Both the position numbers and the translations under genes were made by a program. 64,000 nt of DNA. It comes from CAXXOK01 sp963675655 (lineage in GTDB: Bacteria > Bacillota > Clostridia > Christensenellales > Aristaeellaceae). Below are positions 44,580 to 53,176 of this stretch, one piece after another. The stretch lies in NCBI GenBank assembly GCA_963675655.1, contig OY776489.1, positions 3,038,001-3,102,000 on the forward strand, given 5' to 3'. Below the pieces are notes generated by a model, which ran no database searches, had not been told where the DNA came from, and worked only from the letters and a program-made list of their open reading frames with translations. Each line of letters starts with the position of its first letter. Position 1 is the first letter of the stretch.

Positions 44580-45212
44580 TCAGGTATTATCCTGATGCTT
44601 CATCTTGAAAGAAAGAATTTCCAATCCCTCTTCCAAATGAACGTTGACAACTTTAACTTCCGGCGCCAGCTTTAAATCTACCGGAACAAAGTTCCATACT
44701 GCATGGACGCCGTTATCACAAAGACATTCTGCCGTCTGTTGTGCCGTTTCAAGCGGTACAGCCAGCACTGCGATATCTACAGGATTATTTTTTAGAAAGG
44801 ATGCGATTGTCTCCATATCCTTTACATCAATACCCCCGATACGGGTACCGATTTTTTGCTTATCCGTATCAAAAAGCGCAATCGTGCAAAAATTGTTAGC
44901 AGGGAAAGAATCGGACAGCGCCACAGCACGGCCAATATTACCTGCGCCAACAATGATCATATTATGCACTTTATTCAGCCCTAATATTTCACCGATATGT
45001 TCGCGCAGTTCCGGTACGCTGTACCCATAGCCTTGACGGCCAAAACCGCCGAAACAGTTAATATCCTGCCGAATCTGGGAAGCCGTAAGGCTCATCCTTT
45101 CGCCAAGACCTTGTGAAGAAATTTGTTTGACGCCTTCGTTCTCCAACTCTTTTAAGTGACGGTAGTAACCGGGCAAGCGCCGTATAACCGCCTCAGAAAC
45201 ATAGCCTGCCAT
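44580..45212 (-). CDS. rex: Redox-sensing transcriptional repressor Rex
   Basis: A 210-residue repressor that senses the NADH/NAD+ ratio and controls fermentative and respiratory genes. It has an N-terminal winged helix (RLPGYYRHLKELENEG, LTASQIRQDINCFGGFG) and a C-terminal Rossmann domain with IIVGAGNIGRAVA. Length matches the family. AAGGGAG precedes the ATG. The promoter just upstream overlaps a TTGTTAAT..AAAACA site resembling a Rex operator, which suggests autoregulation. Confidence 0.95.
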   Translation of the reverse strand: MAGYVSEAVIRRLPGYYRHLKELENEGVKQISSQGLGERMSLTASQIRQDINCFGGFGRQGYGYSVPELREHIGEILGLNKVHNMIIVGAGNIGRAVALSDSFPANNFCTIALFDTDKQKIGTRIGGIDVKDMETIASFLKNNPVDIAVLAVPLETAQQTAECLCDNGVHAVWNFVPVDLKLAPEVKVVNVHLEEGLEILSFKMKHQDNT

Positions 45213-45271
45213 GCAATTTTCTCCCTTCCGACGCAGCTGTGCTATTCATAAATAGGCATTTTACTGATAAT

Positions 45272-45300
45272 AGTATAACATATTACTGTTTTATTAACAA
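45272..45300 (-). promoter_or_regulatory. rex promoter with overlapping Rex-like site
   Basis: On the minus strand TTGTTA and TATACT are separated by 17 bases. The -35 box is part of TTGTTAATAAAACA (45287-45300), a partial match to the Rex consensus TTGTTAANNNNTTAACAA. Confidence 0.6.
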
Positions 45301-45306
45301 CATAAG

Positions 45307-45336
45307 AAAAAACGTCGCCGTATTACTGCGGCGACG
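45307..45336 (-). terminator. Terminator of the rpmH-jag operon
   Basis: An 8-bp perfect stem (CGTCGCCG and its complement) with an 8-base loop and a T6 tail on the minus strand, 15 bases after the jag stop. Confidence 0.88.
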
Positions 45337-45350
45337 CTAAAAAACAGCGA

Positions 45351-46208
45351 TTATTTAAGCGTAATGACCACATGACGATTAGGTTCGTCGCCTTCGCTAT
45401 GGGTAGTTACTGCGTTATTCTGCTGTAATGCACTGTGTAAAATCCGGCGTTCATAAGGATTCATGGGCTCCATCACAACCTTACGGCCTGTTTTTACAGC
45501 ACGATTCGCCATGCGATTCGCCAGACGAGTAAGCGCTTCTTCCCGTTTCGCACGGTAATTTTCCGTATCCAACGTAACGCGGATGTAGTTATCTTGACCA
45601 CGGTTCACATTTAAGCTGGTCAAATATTGCAGTGCATCCAGCGTTTCGCCGCGACGGCCGATGAGAATGCCCAGCGTATCGCCATGCATATCAACGCGGA
45701 CATTTCCTTCAGCGTCCGTCTTCGCATTCACCGATACGCTGACATTCATCAGACGAGTAACTTCCATTAAAAACTGCTGTGCTTTCCCGGCTGGCGTAGC
45801 AGGATCCAGCAGTTCCACTTCTTCAGAAGCTGTCACTTCGGAAGTCGCTTGCTGCTTTTTCACAGGCACATCTTTTTTCGCTTTTTCACTCTTCTGAACA
45901 GGCACATCAACTTTATCCTGCTTTTTAGCAGAAGCTTTTTCCTTCTTTACAGGTTTTGCTTTCTTAGCGCTGTCTTTTTGCTCAATCTGGCATTGCAACG
46001 TGAGGGAGGAGAGAATATCGCCGTCCTCATCATTATCTTTCAGCGTAAGCCGTACGCGAGCCGGTTTGCCGCCCAGCAATCCGAATAATCCTTTTGAGCC
46101 TTCATCCAAAATATCAATCTTGACATCGCCAAGCGAAACACCCATTTTTTCCAAACCCTGGCTTACCGCTTCTTCTATGGTTTTTGCGGAGCATTCTATG
46201 CTGCTCAT
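45351..46208 (-). CDS. khpB: Jag/KhpB RNA-binding protein (SpoIIIJ-associated)
   Basis: A 285-residue protein with an N-terminal Jag domain, a Lys-rich linker (about 80-135), a KH domain with the GRRGE loop (IGILIGRRGETLDALQYL), and a C-terminal R3H domain (MEPMNPYERRILHSALQ). KhpB binds RNA with KhpA and affects cell elongation and sporulation genes. It overlaps yidC by four bases (ATGA) and ends the operon at a clear terminator; mnmE, often next, is not present. Confidence 0.93.
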   Translation of the reverse strand: MSSIECSAKTIEEAVSQGLEKMGVSLGDVKIDILDEGSKGLFGLLGGKPARVRLTLKDNDEDGDILSSLTLQCQIEQKDSAKKAKPVKKEKASAKKQDKVDVPVQKSEKAKKDVPVKKQQATSEVTASEEVELLDPATPAGKAQQFLMEVTRLMNVSVSVNAKTDAEGNVRVDMHGDTLGILIGRRGETLDALQYLTSLNVNRGQDNYIRVTLDTENYRAKREEALTRLANRMANRAVKTGRKVVMEPMNPYERRILHSALQQNNAVTTHSEGDEPNRHVVITLK

Positions 46209-47203
46209 CTCATGCTCTCCTCTCCAACAATCTCGGTCGACTGGCTGTTGTGTTCCTGTGCTTCAAAGATTTTGTTTAACACAAGGCCCTGCGCCCAAGA
46301 AATCAAGTTGGCCATCACCCAATAAATGGAGAAGCCTGCATTGTACGTGGAGCAGATATACAGTGAGAAGATCGGGAAGAACCATTTCATAAACTTGTTG
46401 GTACCCGAAGCCGGATTGGACGGGTCTGCCGACGGTGTTGTTTGTGGCTGCGTCAGCGTCATCAAATACTGTGTTACCGCCGCAAGCACCGGTAAAATGA
46501 AATAGCCGTTGTTATGGGCAAAAATCGTAACCTGTGTTAGCATAAGATTGATTTGGGGCATTGTGCTCCAGGCAATCATTTCGTTTGTATAGGCTGCTGT
46601 CGCCTGCAATGCAGCAAAAATGGTTTCACCGTTAATGGTATCGGCTGTAATTTGTAAGTTCGCAAGCGTCGCCAGTTGATCCGGCGACAATGATTGAAAC
46701 ACACTGGACCAAATATCAGGCGGTATCAACTTCAAGCTGCTTTCACTTGCAAGCGCAGTTGTAAAGGGGCTATCCGGCATCCATAAGTTATGAACCCAAA
46801 GCCAGCTTTCACTGTTCTGGGTTCCTAGCGTAATCAAATCTACCGCCTGCTTTGCCAACTCTGTATTGGCTACCATGCGCATAGCAGCAAACATGGCAAA
46901 TAACACAGGGAGAGACACCAGCATCGGCAGACATCCGCTAAGCGGATTGATATGCTCTTTACGGTATAGTTCAGCTGTTTTTTGGTTCAGCTTATCTTTG
47001 TCGTTTGCATATTTCTTTTGCAGCTTGGTAATCTGCGGCTGCAAATTGGACATGCGGCGCATGCTTTTACGGCTCTTTAAATCCAGCGGGAACAGCACCA
47101 GTTTGATAAGAACGGTAAAGGCAACAATGGACCAACCATAGTTGCCAATGAATGAATTGATTCCGCTCAGTATACCGGCTAAAAACGTATTGATCACACT
47201 CAT
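46205..47203 (-). CDS. yidC: Membrane protein insertase YidC/SpoIIIJ
   Basis: A 332-residue integral membrane protein of the YidC/Oxa1 family that inserts proteins into the inner membrane, alone or with Sec. It has the start GWSIVAFTVLIKLVLFPLDLKS, the cytoplasmic coiled loop NLQPQITKLQKKYANDKDKL and the conserved PMLVSLPVLFAMF. A loop of about 110 residues is inserted between membrane helices. No lipobox cysteine is present, unlike B. subtilis YidC1. It overlaps jag and follows yidD by eight bases. Confidence 0.93.
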   Translation of the reverse strand: MSVINTFLAGILSGINSFIGNYGWSIVAFTVLIKLVLFPLDLKSRKSMRRMSNLQPQITKLQKKYANDKDKLNQKTAELYRKEHINPLSGCLPMLVSLPVLFAMFAAMRMVANTELAKQAVDLITLGTQNSESWLWVHNLWMPDSPFTTALASESSLKLIPPDIWSSVFQSLSPDQLATLANLQITADTINGETIFAALQATAAYTNEMIAWSTMPQINLMLTQVTIFAHNNGYFILPVLAAVTQYLMTLTQPQTTPSADPSNPASGTNKFMKWFFPIFSLYICSTYNAGFSIYWVMANLISWAQGLVLNKIFEAQEHNSQSTEIVGEESMR

Positions 47204-47210
47204 ATGGGCG

Positions 47211-47450
47211 TTAATTCCTCCTTATGGTTACGGTAGGGTCTTCCGGCACAGGATCGTAACCGCCTTTGCCAATGGGATTGCAACGTAAAACGCGCCAAAT
47301 TGCTAAACGTCCGCCTTTTAAGACGCCAAAGCGTTCTATTGCGGTTTGCGCATACTGCGAGCATGTCGGCTGAAAACGGCATGAGGGGGGCGTGTGCGGA
47401 CTAATGTGTCTGCGGTAAAAACGGATACACGCCAAAAGGATTTTTTTCAT
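47211..47450 (-). CDS. yidD: Membrane protein insertion efficiency factor YidD
   Basis: A 79-residue protein that assists YidC. It shows the family signature RRHISPHTPPSCRFQPTCSQYA with two cysteines, and the CNPIGKGGYDPVP motif near the C-terminus. It begins eight bases after rnpA and ends eight before yidC, the classic order. Confidence 0.95.
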   Translation of the reverse strand: MKKILLACIRFYRRHISPHTPPSCRFQPTCSQYAQTAIERFGVLKGGRLAIWRVLRCNPIGKGGYDPVPEDPTVTIRRN

Positions 47451-47458
47451 CTCTACGT

Positions 47459-47800
47459 TTATGGGGTCTTCTTGTTTTGGAGTACGACCAGCTTTTGCAG
47501 CATGTTCTGCATGCTTTGCTCAAGCTGTGCGTATGAGCGCTCTGCAGCGCTCGGGTGGGCTACTACTACATACAAGCCGCGTTTTAACTGCGGCAGCCAC
47601 GGCCGTACGCATTCCCGTAATCTTCGCTTTACCGTATTGCGGGTTACTGCGCCGCCTACCTTTTTGCTTACCGAAAAACCAATGCGTTTTTGCTGGCTTT
47701 TTACGTATAGCAACGTCACATCCCGACAGGATGCCCTTGCACCGCGTCGATATACGTAACGAAACTGGCTGTTACGGTTCAAGCGATGCTGTTTTTGCAA
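47459..47800 (-). CDS. rnpA: Ribonuclease P protein component
   Basis: A 113-residue basic protein, the protein subunit of RNase P that matures the 5' end of tRNAs. It has the RNR motif VTRNTVKRRLRE and the N-terminal HRLNRNSQFRYVYRRG. The start is a TTG with GAGGG six bases upstream; no ATG suits. It follows rpmH by 130 bases. Confidence 0.94.
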   Translation of the reverse strand: MQKQHRLNRNSQFRYVYRRGARASCRDVTLLYVKSQQKRIGFSVSKKVGGAVTRNTVKRRLRECVRPWLPQLKRGLYVVVAHPSAAERSYAQLEQSMQNMLQKLVVLQNKKTP

Positions 47801-47930
47801 TGCAATCCCTCATTCTGCGCCCTTCTACAGCTGTTCAGAGCTTCCCGGATACCGTAAAAGCCCGTACCCACTTCACCCGAAATCAAGGATCATGGGAGCG
47901 GGCTCAACCGGCAGGCGAAGTATACATGCC

Positions 47931-48065
47931 TCAGGCGCTGAGAACCTTACGTCCACGGCGACGGCGGGCCGACAGTACGCGGCGGCCATTTTTGGTAGAC
48001 ATACGGGCACGGAAACCATGCACCTTGCTACGCTGGATTTTCTTAGGCTGGTAAGTGCGGAACAT
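47931..48065 (-). CDS. rpmH: 50S ribosomal protein L34
   Basis: A 44-residue, very basic protein beginning MFRTYQPKKIQRSKVHGF and ending in an Arg/Lys-rich tail (RRRRGRKVLSA), the diagnostic L34 pattern. It is too short for a routine length cut-off but is certain by sequence and by its place ahead of rnpA. It is the first gene of the rpmH-rnpA-yidD-yidC-jag operon. Confidence 0.97.
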   Translation of the reverse strand: MFRTYQPKKIQRSKVHGFRARMSTKNGRRVLSARRRRGRKVLSA

Positions 48066-48149
48066 TCGAAAACAACTCCTTGCAGTTTACAATATGTATG
48101 GTTTCGCACGCTAGTAAAAGCGTGCCGTATACCACAAAGCAACTATTAT

Positions 48150-48178
48150 ATTATAATGGCGGCCCAATTGGCTGTCAA
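48150..48178 (-). promoter_or_regulatory. Consensus promoter of the rpmH operon
   Basis: On the minus strand TTGACA and TATAAT match consensus exactly with 17-base spacing, about 85 bases upstream of rpmH. Confidence 0.9.
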
Positions 48179-48349
48179 GCATGAATTTAACATAAGTATA
48201 CAAACGTAAGACGATGATACTCATTATTACCTGTTTGCAACTCTATCTTGTGCTTCAGGGTAGATAATGGACGCTTCATTGCATGCACCTGCAAAGTGGG
48301 CTATAATGATACCACGATCACGGTTTTACTGGATTAGAAAGGATTGCAT

Positions 48350-49045
48350 ATGCAGCAAACCGACCTTTATACCTTACAGGTAATCGCAACGATACACAAT
48401 GCATTTCCCACAAAGTTTGGTTTACCACGGCAAAGTGGGCTGGTGGAAACATTGGAATCCGAGATTATTTTCACCCCTGAATACCGCCTGCCCGCAGCCT
48501 TTCGTGGTCTGGATGGGTATAGCCACCTCTGGCTTATCTGGGGGTTTTCGCAGGCGCAGCGCCCACAATGGTCTCCCACCGTTCGCCCGCCCCGCCTTGG
48601 CGGTAATACACGTATGGGTGTTTTCGCCACACGCTCACCCTATCGCCCGAACCCTATTGGGTTATCCTGCGTAAAGTTGCTGGCAATCGATGATACCCCT
48701 GCACAAGGTCCGGTATTGAAGATTGCCGGCGCCGATTTGATGGATGGCACACCGATTTTCGACATCAAACCGTATTTACCATATGCAGATTGTAAGCCCA
48801 GCGCAATCGGAGGCTTTGCTTCCACCCGGCCGGATACAGCTTTACAAGTTATTTTTCCTGATAATTTGCGCGCGATGCTACCTGAAAGCCAGTTACCTAC
48901 GCTGATTTCCGTTCTCCAAAGCGACCCGCGCCCTGCTTATCAAAACGACCCTGCTCGTGTGTACGGCTTTAATTATGCCAAGTTTGATATCCGCTTCATC
49001 GTAAAGGATGATGTTTTAACGGTATGCGAGGTTGTCCCGATATAA
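48350..49045 (+). CDS. trmO: tRNA (N6-threonylcarbamoyladenosine-37) methyltransferase TrmO
   Basis: A 231-residue enzyme of the TsaA/TrmO family, which uses S-adenosylmethionine to make m6t6A37 in tRNA-Thr. Motifs are GYSHLWLIW, GVFATRSPYRPNPIGLS and DIKPYLPYAD, with a C-terminal region of the usual length. The start at 48350 follows GAAAGG by seven bases. It is divergent from rpmH and stands alone. Together with tcdA it shows that t6A at position 37 is further modified in two ways here. Confidence 0.92.
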   Translation: MQQTDLYTLQVIATIHNAFPTKFGLPRQSGLVETLESEIIFTPEYRLPAAFRGLDGYSHLWLIWGFSQAQRPQWSPTVRPPRLGGNTRMGVFATRSPYRPNPIGLSCVKLLAIDDTPAQGPVLKIAGADLMDGTPIFDIKPYLPYADCKPSAIGGFASTRPDTALQVIFPDNLRAMLPESQLPTLISVLQSDPRPAYQNDPARVYGFNYAKFDIRFIVKDDVLTVCEVVPI

Positions 49046-49263
49046 CGGATAAAATAATACTCTGAAAACGCTTATGAAAAGATTCGTTGCAGATGCAGCC
49101 TGTACGTTATATCAGGAAACCTTTCAACAGCATATGCTAATAAGCTGTTTTTTAGCAAAAAATTATAAAGCAAGATGGCTATTTTGCTGCTTATACTGAT
49201 TGTTCCGTACCACCTTTTATCGCCTCGTCTCGGACAACGTAACTCGGGCTTAGGAGATAGACT

Positions 49264-49291
49264 AAAACCGGCTGCATTTACAGCCGGTTTT
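49264..49291 (-). terminator. Terminator of the methyltransferase gene
   Basis: A perfect 11-bp stem (AAAACCGGCTG and its complement) with a 6-nt loop; the arms carry A4/T4, so it could act in both directions between trmO and this gene. Confidence 0.8.
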
Positions 49292-49299
49292 AATATTGT

Positions 49300-49914
49300 T
49301 TATTGTGCTTCACTTTCTGCAAAGGTCTCTAAAGGCTTCCATCCTATGCAAACCCCATTGAAAAGATCGGTCGATTCCCAAGTCACTTGGGTACAACCAA
49401 GATTATCCATCAGCTGCATCATCTTCTCCCGAATGCGGGGTTTCATCATATCATTTTCAACATCGCTGTGGCCGAGGCCTATCAGCTGACGAATGGGCGC
49501 GGGAACGGTTTTCAGCCCCATCAACAACTGGCCACCTGGCTTTAACACACGCAACGCTTCGGTAATCGCCTGTTCTGTCGCCGGAGAAGAAACCAACTTG
49601 AGAAAAACACAGTCAAACGTATTTTGTTTCCATGGGATATCATCGCGCGTGGCATACATAATATCCGCGCTCTGTAATCTCGAACGGGAATGGCGTACTT
49701 GCTCCATATCCGCCGACATACCGCAGATTTCGCACTCCATGTTACGGTGTAGGTATTCAAGCATTGTACCATTTCCGACCTGAACATCCAGCACTTTATC
49801 GCCGCGCTCTGCCATGGACCAGCGTATCATGCCCTTTTCCATGGTTGTTAGCCGCTGCGGCTGGGTAAAGGCAGCATCAGGCGCATAGCGCTTGCTTTGT
49901 ACCTTTGTAATCAT
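49300..49914 (-). CDS. Class I SAM-dependent methyltransferase
   Basis: A 204-residue Rossmann-fold methyltransferase. Motif I reads VLDVQVGNGTML instead of the common VLDVGCGTG, and motif IV DCVFLKLV and a GGQLLMG strand follow, as in UbiE-type enzymes. The substrate is unknown. The start at 49914 has GGAG eight bases upstream. The gene follows the ABC permease gene at a 77-base gap, on the same strand. Confidence 0.82.
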   Translation of the reverse strand: MITKVQSKRYAPDAAFTQPQRLTTMEKGMIRWSMAERGDKVLDVQVGNGTMLEYLHRNMECEICGMSADMEQVRHSRSRLQSADIMYATRDDIPWKQNTFDCVFLKLVSSPATEQAITEALRVLKPGGQLLMGLKTVPAPIRQLIGLGHSDVENDMMKPRIREKMMQLMDNLGCTQVTWESTDLFNGVCIGWKPLETFAESEAQ

Positions 49915-50000
49915 GCCATGCACTCCTCAAATCATCCATTTCCTTGCTATTGTATCACATTTATTTGAAGATTGCACGCACATTCGTAACATTTCAGTAA

Positions 50001-51674
50001 TTATTTCAACATTTCCTGTAAAATATAGGTCTGTGCTGTTTTTCCAATCAATCGTTTATACAACAGCAAATCCGCAACTAAGGCAACGGCGCTGAGTAAC
50101 AACAGACCCATATTATATCCTATTCCAAGGGTTGTCAGCCAGTAGTATAGGAATCCACAGGCGGCCAGAAAGCCGATCGAGCCAAACATAGACAGCGCAG
50201 CAAGCCCGTTTTGTTTAATCGCTTCTGTTTCATTTTTCCATCCAAATTTCGGATGGGCAGCATCAACCATCAACCCGAACATCGAAAAGCCAGTGGTAAA
50301 CAGCAGCGAAATGATAAACCCGATAATAATCGAGGTACGGAAATCACCAAACAGCACTAAAGCGATTACTGCCATCGGTACGGTCATTAGCAAATTCAAC
50401 GTAAGTCCCATCGACAATTTTGCCAGTAACTGCGTTTGTGGCGTCACCGGTAATGTGCGGAAGAATTCATGCCGGACGCCCTCGCGGGATACCGCAGTAC
50501 TCACCGCCATGTTCATACTTGCAGTCATTGCAAAAAGTGCTGCCGCAAACGCTGTAATCAGCGAAGCCGGTACCAGCTTAACCAATTCACTAATCGCCGT
50601 CATATTGCTGCCTTCAGACCCGGCGCTAAAGTATACAATCAAGAAAACAACCGGAAACATAATACCTGTTGCTAAACAGTTCATTGCATAAGACGGACTG
50701 GAAAAGATTTCGCGAACTTCCCGGCGATACAAAGCTTGAAACGGAGAGCGCATTCCATGTCGATCGGCACGTTTGCGTGTTGTCGCATTCAAATGGGTCA
50801 ACGTTTCATTTTGCCGAACCGCCAGTCGTTGATAGCTTCCGCCCAGTAGCGCAATCACCGCTGCAATCGCCGCAACATTCAACCCTGCAAATCCAAACCA
50901 GTTCCCTACTGCAAGCAAGCCATTCCATGAAAGTGCATGCGAGAACCATTGGATAGGCGGATACAAACCAGCAAACATATCCAGCATACTGCGCTGACGG
51001 ATTACGATTTGTGCGACAGCCGCGCTCATGTTATCATCCTGCGCAGACATGGATAGTTTCATTTCGCCCCACATCACCGCAACTAGAAACAGCATGCTTA
51101 CAATCACTGTCATTGTCTCACGCCGTTTCCACAGAACAGATACGCGGATCAATGCAAAGGCTAGCAAAGTCACTATGCTTAGTGGCACAAGCGGTAAAAA
51201 CGGAATCAACAAGAGCGCTTTTACATAATATAAAACACCCATTGCCTGATTAATGCCATACAATATGGAAACCGGCAGGCAAATCAGCCATGCGATTCCA
51301 ATTTCGCCTAGCCAGATGCGAATCAACTTGGCTGTAAGCAGTTCACGCGAAGTAATAGGCAGGGAGGAAACAAACGAAACGTCTTTGGAGAAGAACAGCT
51401 CGCTTACGATATAGAAAAATCCTGTAATAACGGTAAGCGTTACACACATAATGCCGGTAAGCGCCAGCATTGTTTCCGGCTCCCCCAGCTGTGAAAATGC
51501 GGAGTACATGTAATACTCTATCATCACTAGCATACCGTATAAAGAAACCATACCAACAATAAACGCAATCACGCCAAACATTGCGCTTACCTTTGATTTT
51601 CTGGAACCAAACATGTTTCTAGGTTTCCACGCCTCAATACGCTGCCGGATGAGAATACGCAGATAAGGCAACAT
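50001..51674 (-). CDS. ABC-2-type exporter permease
   Basis: A 557-residue membrane protein with about 12 hydrophobic segments, arranged as two groups of six with a longer soluble stretch near the middle. It lacks an ATPase domain and starts three bases after the stop of an ABC ATPase, with which it forms an exporter. The family is recognised by topology and context only. The cargo is unknown; relatives export peptides, drugs or lipids. Confidence 0.82.
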   Translation of the reverse strand: MLPYLRILIRQRIEAWKPRNMFGSRKSKVSAMFGVIAFIVGMVSLYGMLVMIEYYMYSAFSQLGEPETMLALTGIMCVTLTVITGFFYIVSELFFSKDVSFVSSLPITSRELLTAKLIRIWLGEIGIAWLICLPVSILYGINQAMGVLYYVKALLLIPFLPLVPLSIVTLLAFALIRVSVLWKRRETMTVIVSMLFLVAVMWGEMKLSMSAQDDNMSAAVAQIVIRQRSMLDMFAGLYPPIQWFSHALSWNGLLAVGNWFGFAGLNVAAIAAVIALLGGSYQRLAVRQNETLTHLNATTRKRADRHGMRSPFQALYRREVREIFSSPSYAMNCLATGIMFPVVFLIVYFSAGSEGSNMTAISELVKLVPASLITAFAAALFAMTASMNMAVSTAVSREGVRHEFFRTLPVTPQTQLLAKLSMGLTLNLLMTVPMAVIALVLFGDFRTSIIIGFIISLLFTTGFSMFGLMVDAAHPKFGWKNETEAIKQNGLAALSMFGSIGFLAACGFLYYWLTTLGIGYNMGLLLLSAVALVADLLLYKRLIGKTAQTYILQEMLK

Positions 51675-51677
51675 ATC

Positions 51678-52406
51678 TTATGCCTCCTTTCCCGTTAAAT
51701 TCAGGAAGAGGTCTTCCAACGTTGTTACGCGGTCATCTTTCATCAGTTCATCCGGTGCTCCCTGGGCGATCAGCTTACCTTTGCGGATAATGCCGATTTC
51801 ATCGCATAACCGCTCGGCCACATCCAGCACATGGGTAGAAAAGAAAACCGTTTTTCCGCTTTCGCAGTATTCCCGCATTTCCTGTTTTAAAGCGTGCATA
51901 CTGGCCGGATCCAAGCCTACCATTGGCTCATCCAATATCCAGATACGGGGCTGGTGGATTAACGAACCGATGATTTGCAGTTTCTGTTTCATGCCATGGG
52001 AAAAGCTGCGAATCGGCTGGTTGATCGCATTTTCCAGTTCGTACAGCGGCAAGTATTTATCCAAATGCGCTTTACGCTGCGCATCGTTTACCTGATACAA
52101 ATCGGCAAGAAATTGAAGATATTCCATGCCGGAAAGCCGTTCAAACATCTCAAAGCTGTCCGGTACAAAGCCGAATGTACGCTTTGCTTCTATCGGATTT
52201 TTAGTAATATCAATATCCTCCAGCAGAATTGATCCCGTATCCAGATTCAGACTGCCGGTCATCATTTTAATTGTGGTTGTTTTTCCTGCGCCGTTCGGGC
52301 CTAAAAAGCCAAAAACCTTACCGTTTTCTACTTTCATGGTCAGTTCATCCACCGCTTTTACGGTGCCGCCGGCATACGATTTAGTTACGTTTTCGAAGCG
52401 AATCAT
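51678..52406 (-). CDS. ABC transporter ATP-binding protein
   Basis: A 242-residue ATPase with Walker A LGPNGAGKTTT, signature SHGMKQKL, Walker B IWILDEPMVGLD and the switch histidine FSTHV. It pairs with the permease directly downstream (three-base gap). AGGGAGG precedes the ATG. It is separated from the V-ATPase operon by the terminator at 52484. Confidence 0.92.
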   Translation of the reverse strand: MIRFENVTKSYAGGTVKAVDELTMKVENGKVFGFLGPNGAGKTTTIKMMTGSLNLDTGSILLEDIDITKNPIEAKRTFGFVPDSFEMFERLSGMEYLQFLADLYQVNDAQRKAHLDKYLPLYELENAINQPIRSFSHGMKQKLQIIGSLIHQPRIWILDEPMVGLDPASMHALKQEMREYCESGKTVFFSTHVLDVAERLCDEIGIIRKGKLIAQGAPDELMKDDRVTTLEDLFLNLTGKEA

Positions 52407-52483
52407 AATTGCCTCCCTATATCACTCTTATTTATTGATAGTACCTTTTCATCGGTGCCTATCGTAGGGTATCACTACAGCAT

Positions 52484-52513
52484 AAAAAAAGGAAGTGGAT
52501 TTGCTCCACTTCC
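52484..52513 (-). terminator. Terminator of the V-ATPase operon
   Basis: A perfect 9-bp stem (GGAAGTGGA and its complement) with a 5-nt loop, followed on the minus strand by T7, 18 bases after the last gene. Confidence 0.92.
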
Positions 52514-52531
52514 CCGACTTTTTGGTTGAAA

Positions 52532-53176
52532 TCAGCCATTTTGTGCCCGTTCCTGTATCATGTCCTTTACCTTCATCAAGCGGGTCAGGCTGCCGCGCTC
52601 GTTCTCATCCAGCTTCATGGTGATAAAACGGATGGTATCGGTAAATTGTGGAATCATTACATATTCCAGCGCATTCACGCGGCGGCGGGTTTTTTCGATT
52701 TCATCCGCTAGTAGATTACAAGTTTTTTCCACTTCGGCCAGATGGATCAACTTTGGCAACAGCGAAGCCAGGCTCTCAATGGCGCCGTCCAGCTGCGCGG
52801 ATGTTTCCGCAAGGCCGTAGCTGAGCGTCGTTTGCTGATTATCGTCCTGCATGGTCAGCACCGGCACCCGTACGCTAAGCACGCTACGAATACCCATATT
52901 CACACCAATGCTGCGTGCAGGGCACAGCAACGCCTCCTCGATTAGCTCCGGCTCCGTCACCGCACGTGCCATCGCAAAGTCGCCGAGTGCAAGCGTTAAC
53001 TCTGCTTCAACTTCCTGCCGCAGTTTGTAGTTTTCCCTGATTAGCATGATGAACTGTCGCACCATCTCGTCCAGCTTGTCCTTCAGCAGCTTATGGCCGC
53101 GTTTTGCCGTAACAAGCCTGCGTTTGATGCGTGTCAGTTCCATCCGCGTCGGGTTTACACGCAAAGTGGCAGCCAT
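52532..53176 (-). CDS. ntpD: V-type ATPase subunit D
   Basis: A 214-residue, largely helical rotor-stalk subunit. The start RVNPTRMELTRIKRRLVTAKRGHKLLKDK has the typical D-subunit basic helix, and RRRVNALEYVMIPQ lies near the C-terminus. It turns inside the A3B3 head. The ATG overlaps the B stop by one base (TAATG), so the two are coupled. It is the last gene of the operon. Confidence 0.95.
   Translation of the reverse strand: MAATLRVNPTRMELTRIKRRLVTAKRGHKLLKDKLDEMVRQFIMLIRENYKLRQEVEAELTLALGDFAMARAVTEPELIEEALLCPARSIGVNMGIRSVLSVRVPVLTMQDDNQQTTLSYGLAETSAQLDGAIESLASLLPKLIHLAEVEKTCNLLADEIEKTRRRVNALEYVMIPQFTDTIRFITMKLDENERGSLTRLMKVKDMIQERAQNG

Noticed and set aside
48066..48349. Candidate replication origin upstream of rpmH
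   Set aside because: No DnaA boxes, no dnaA gene and no AT-rich unwinding region were seen.
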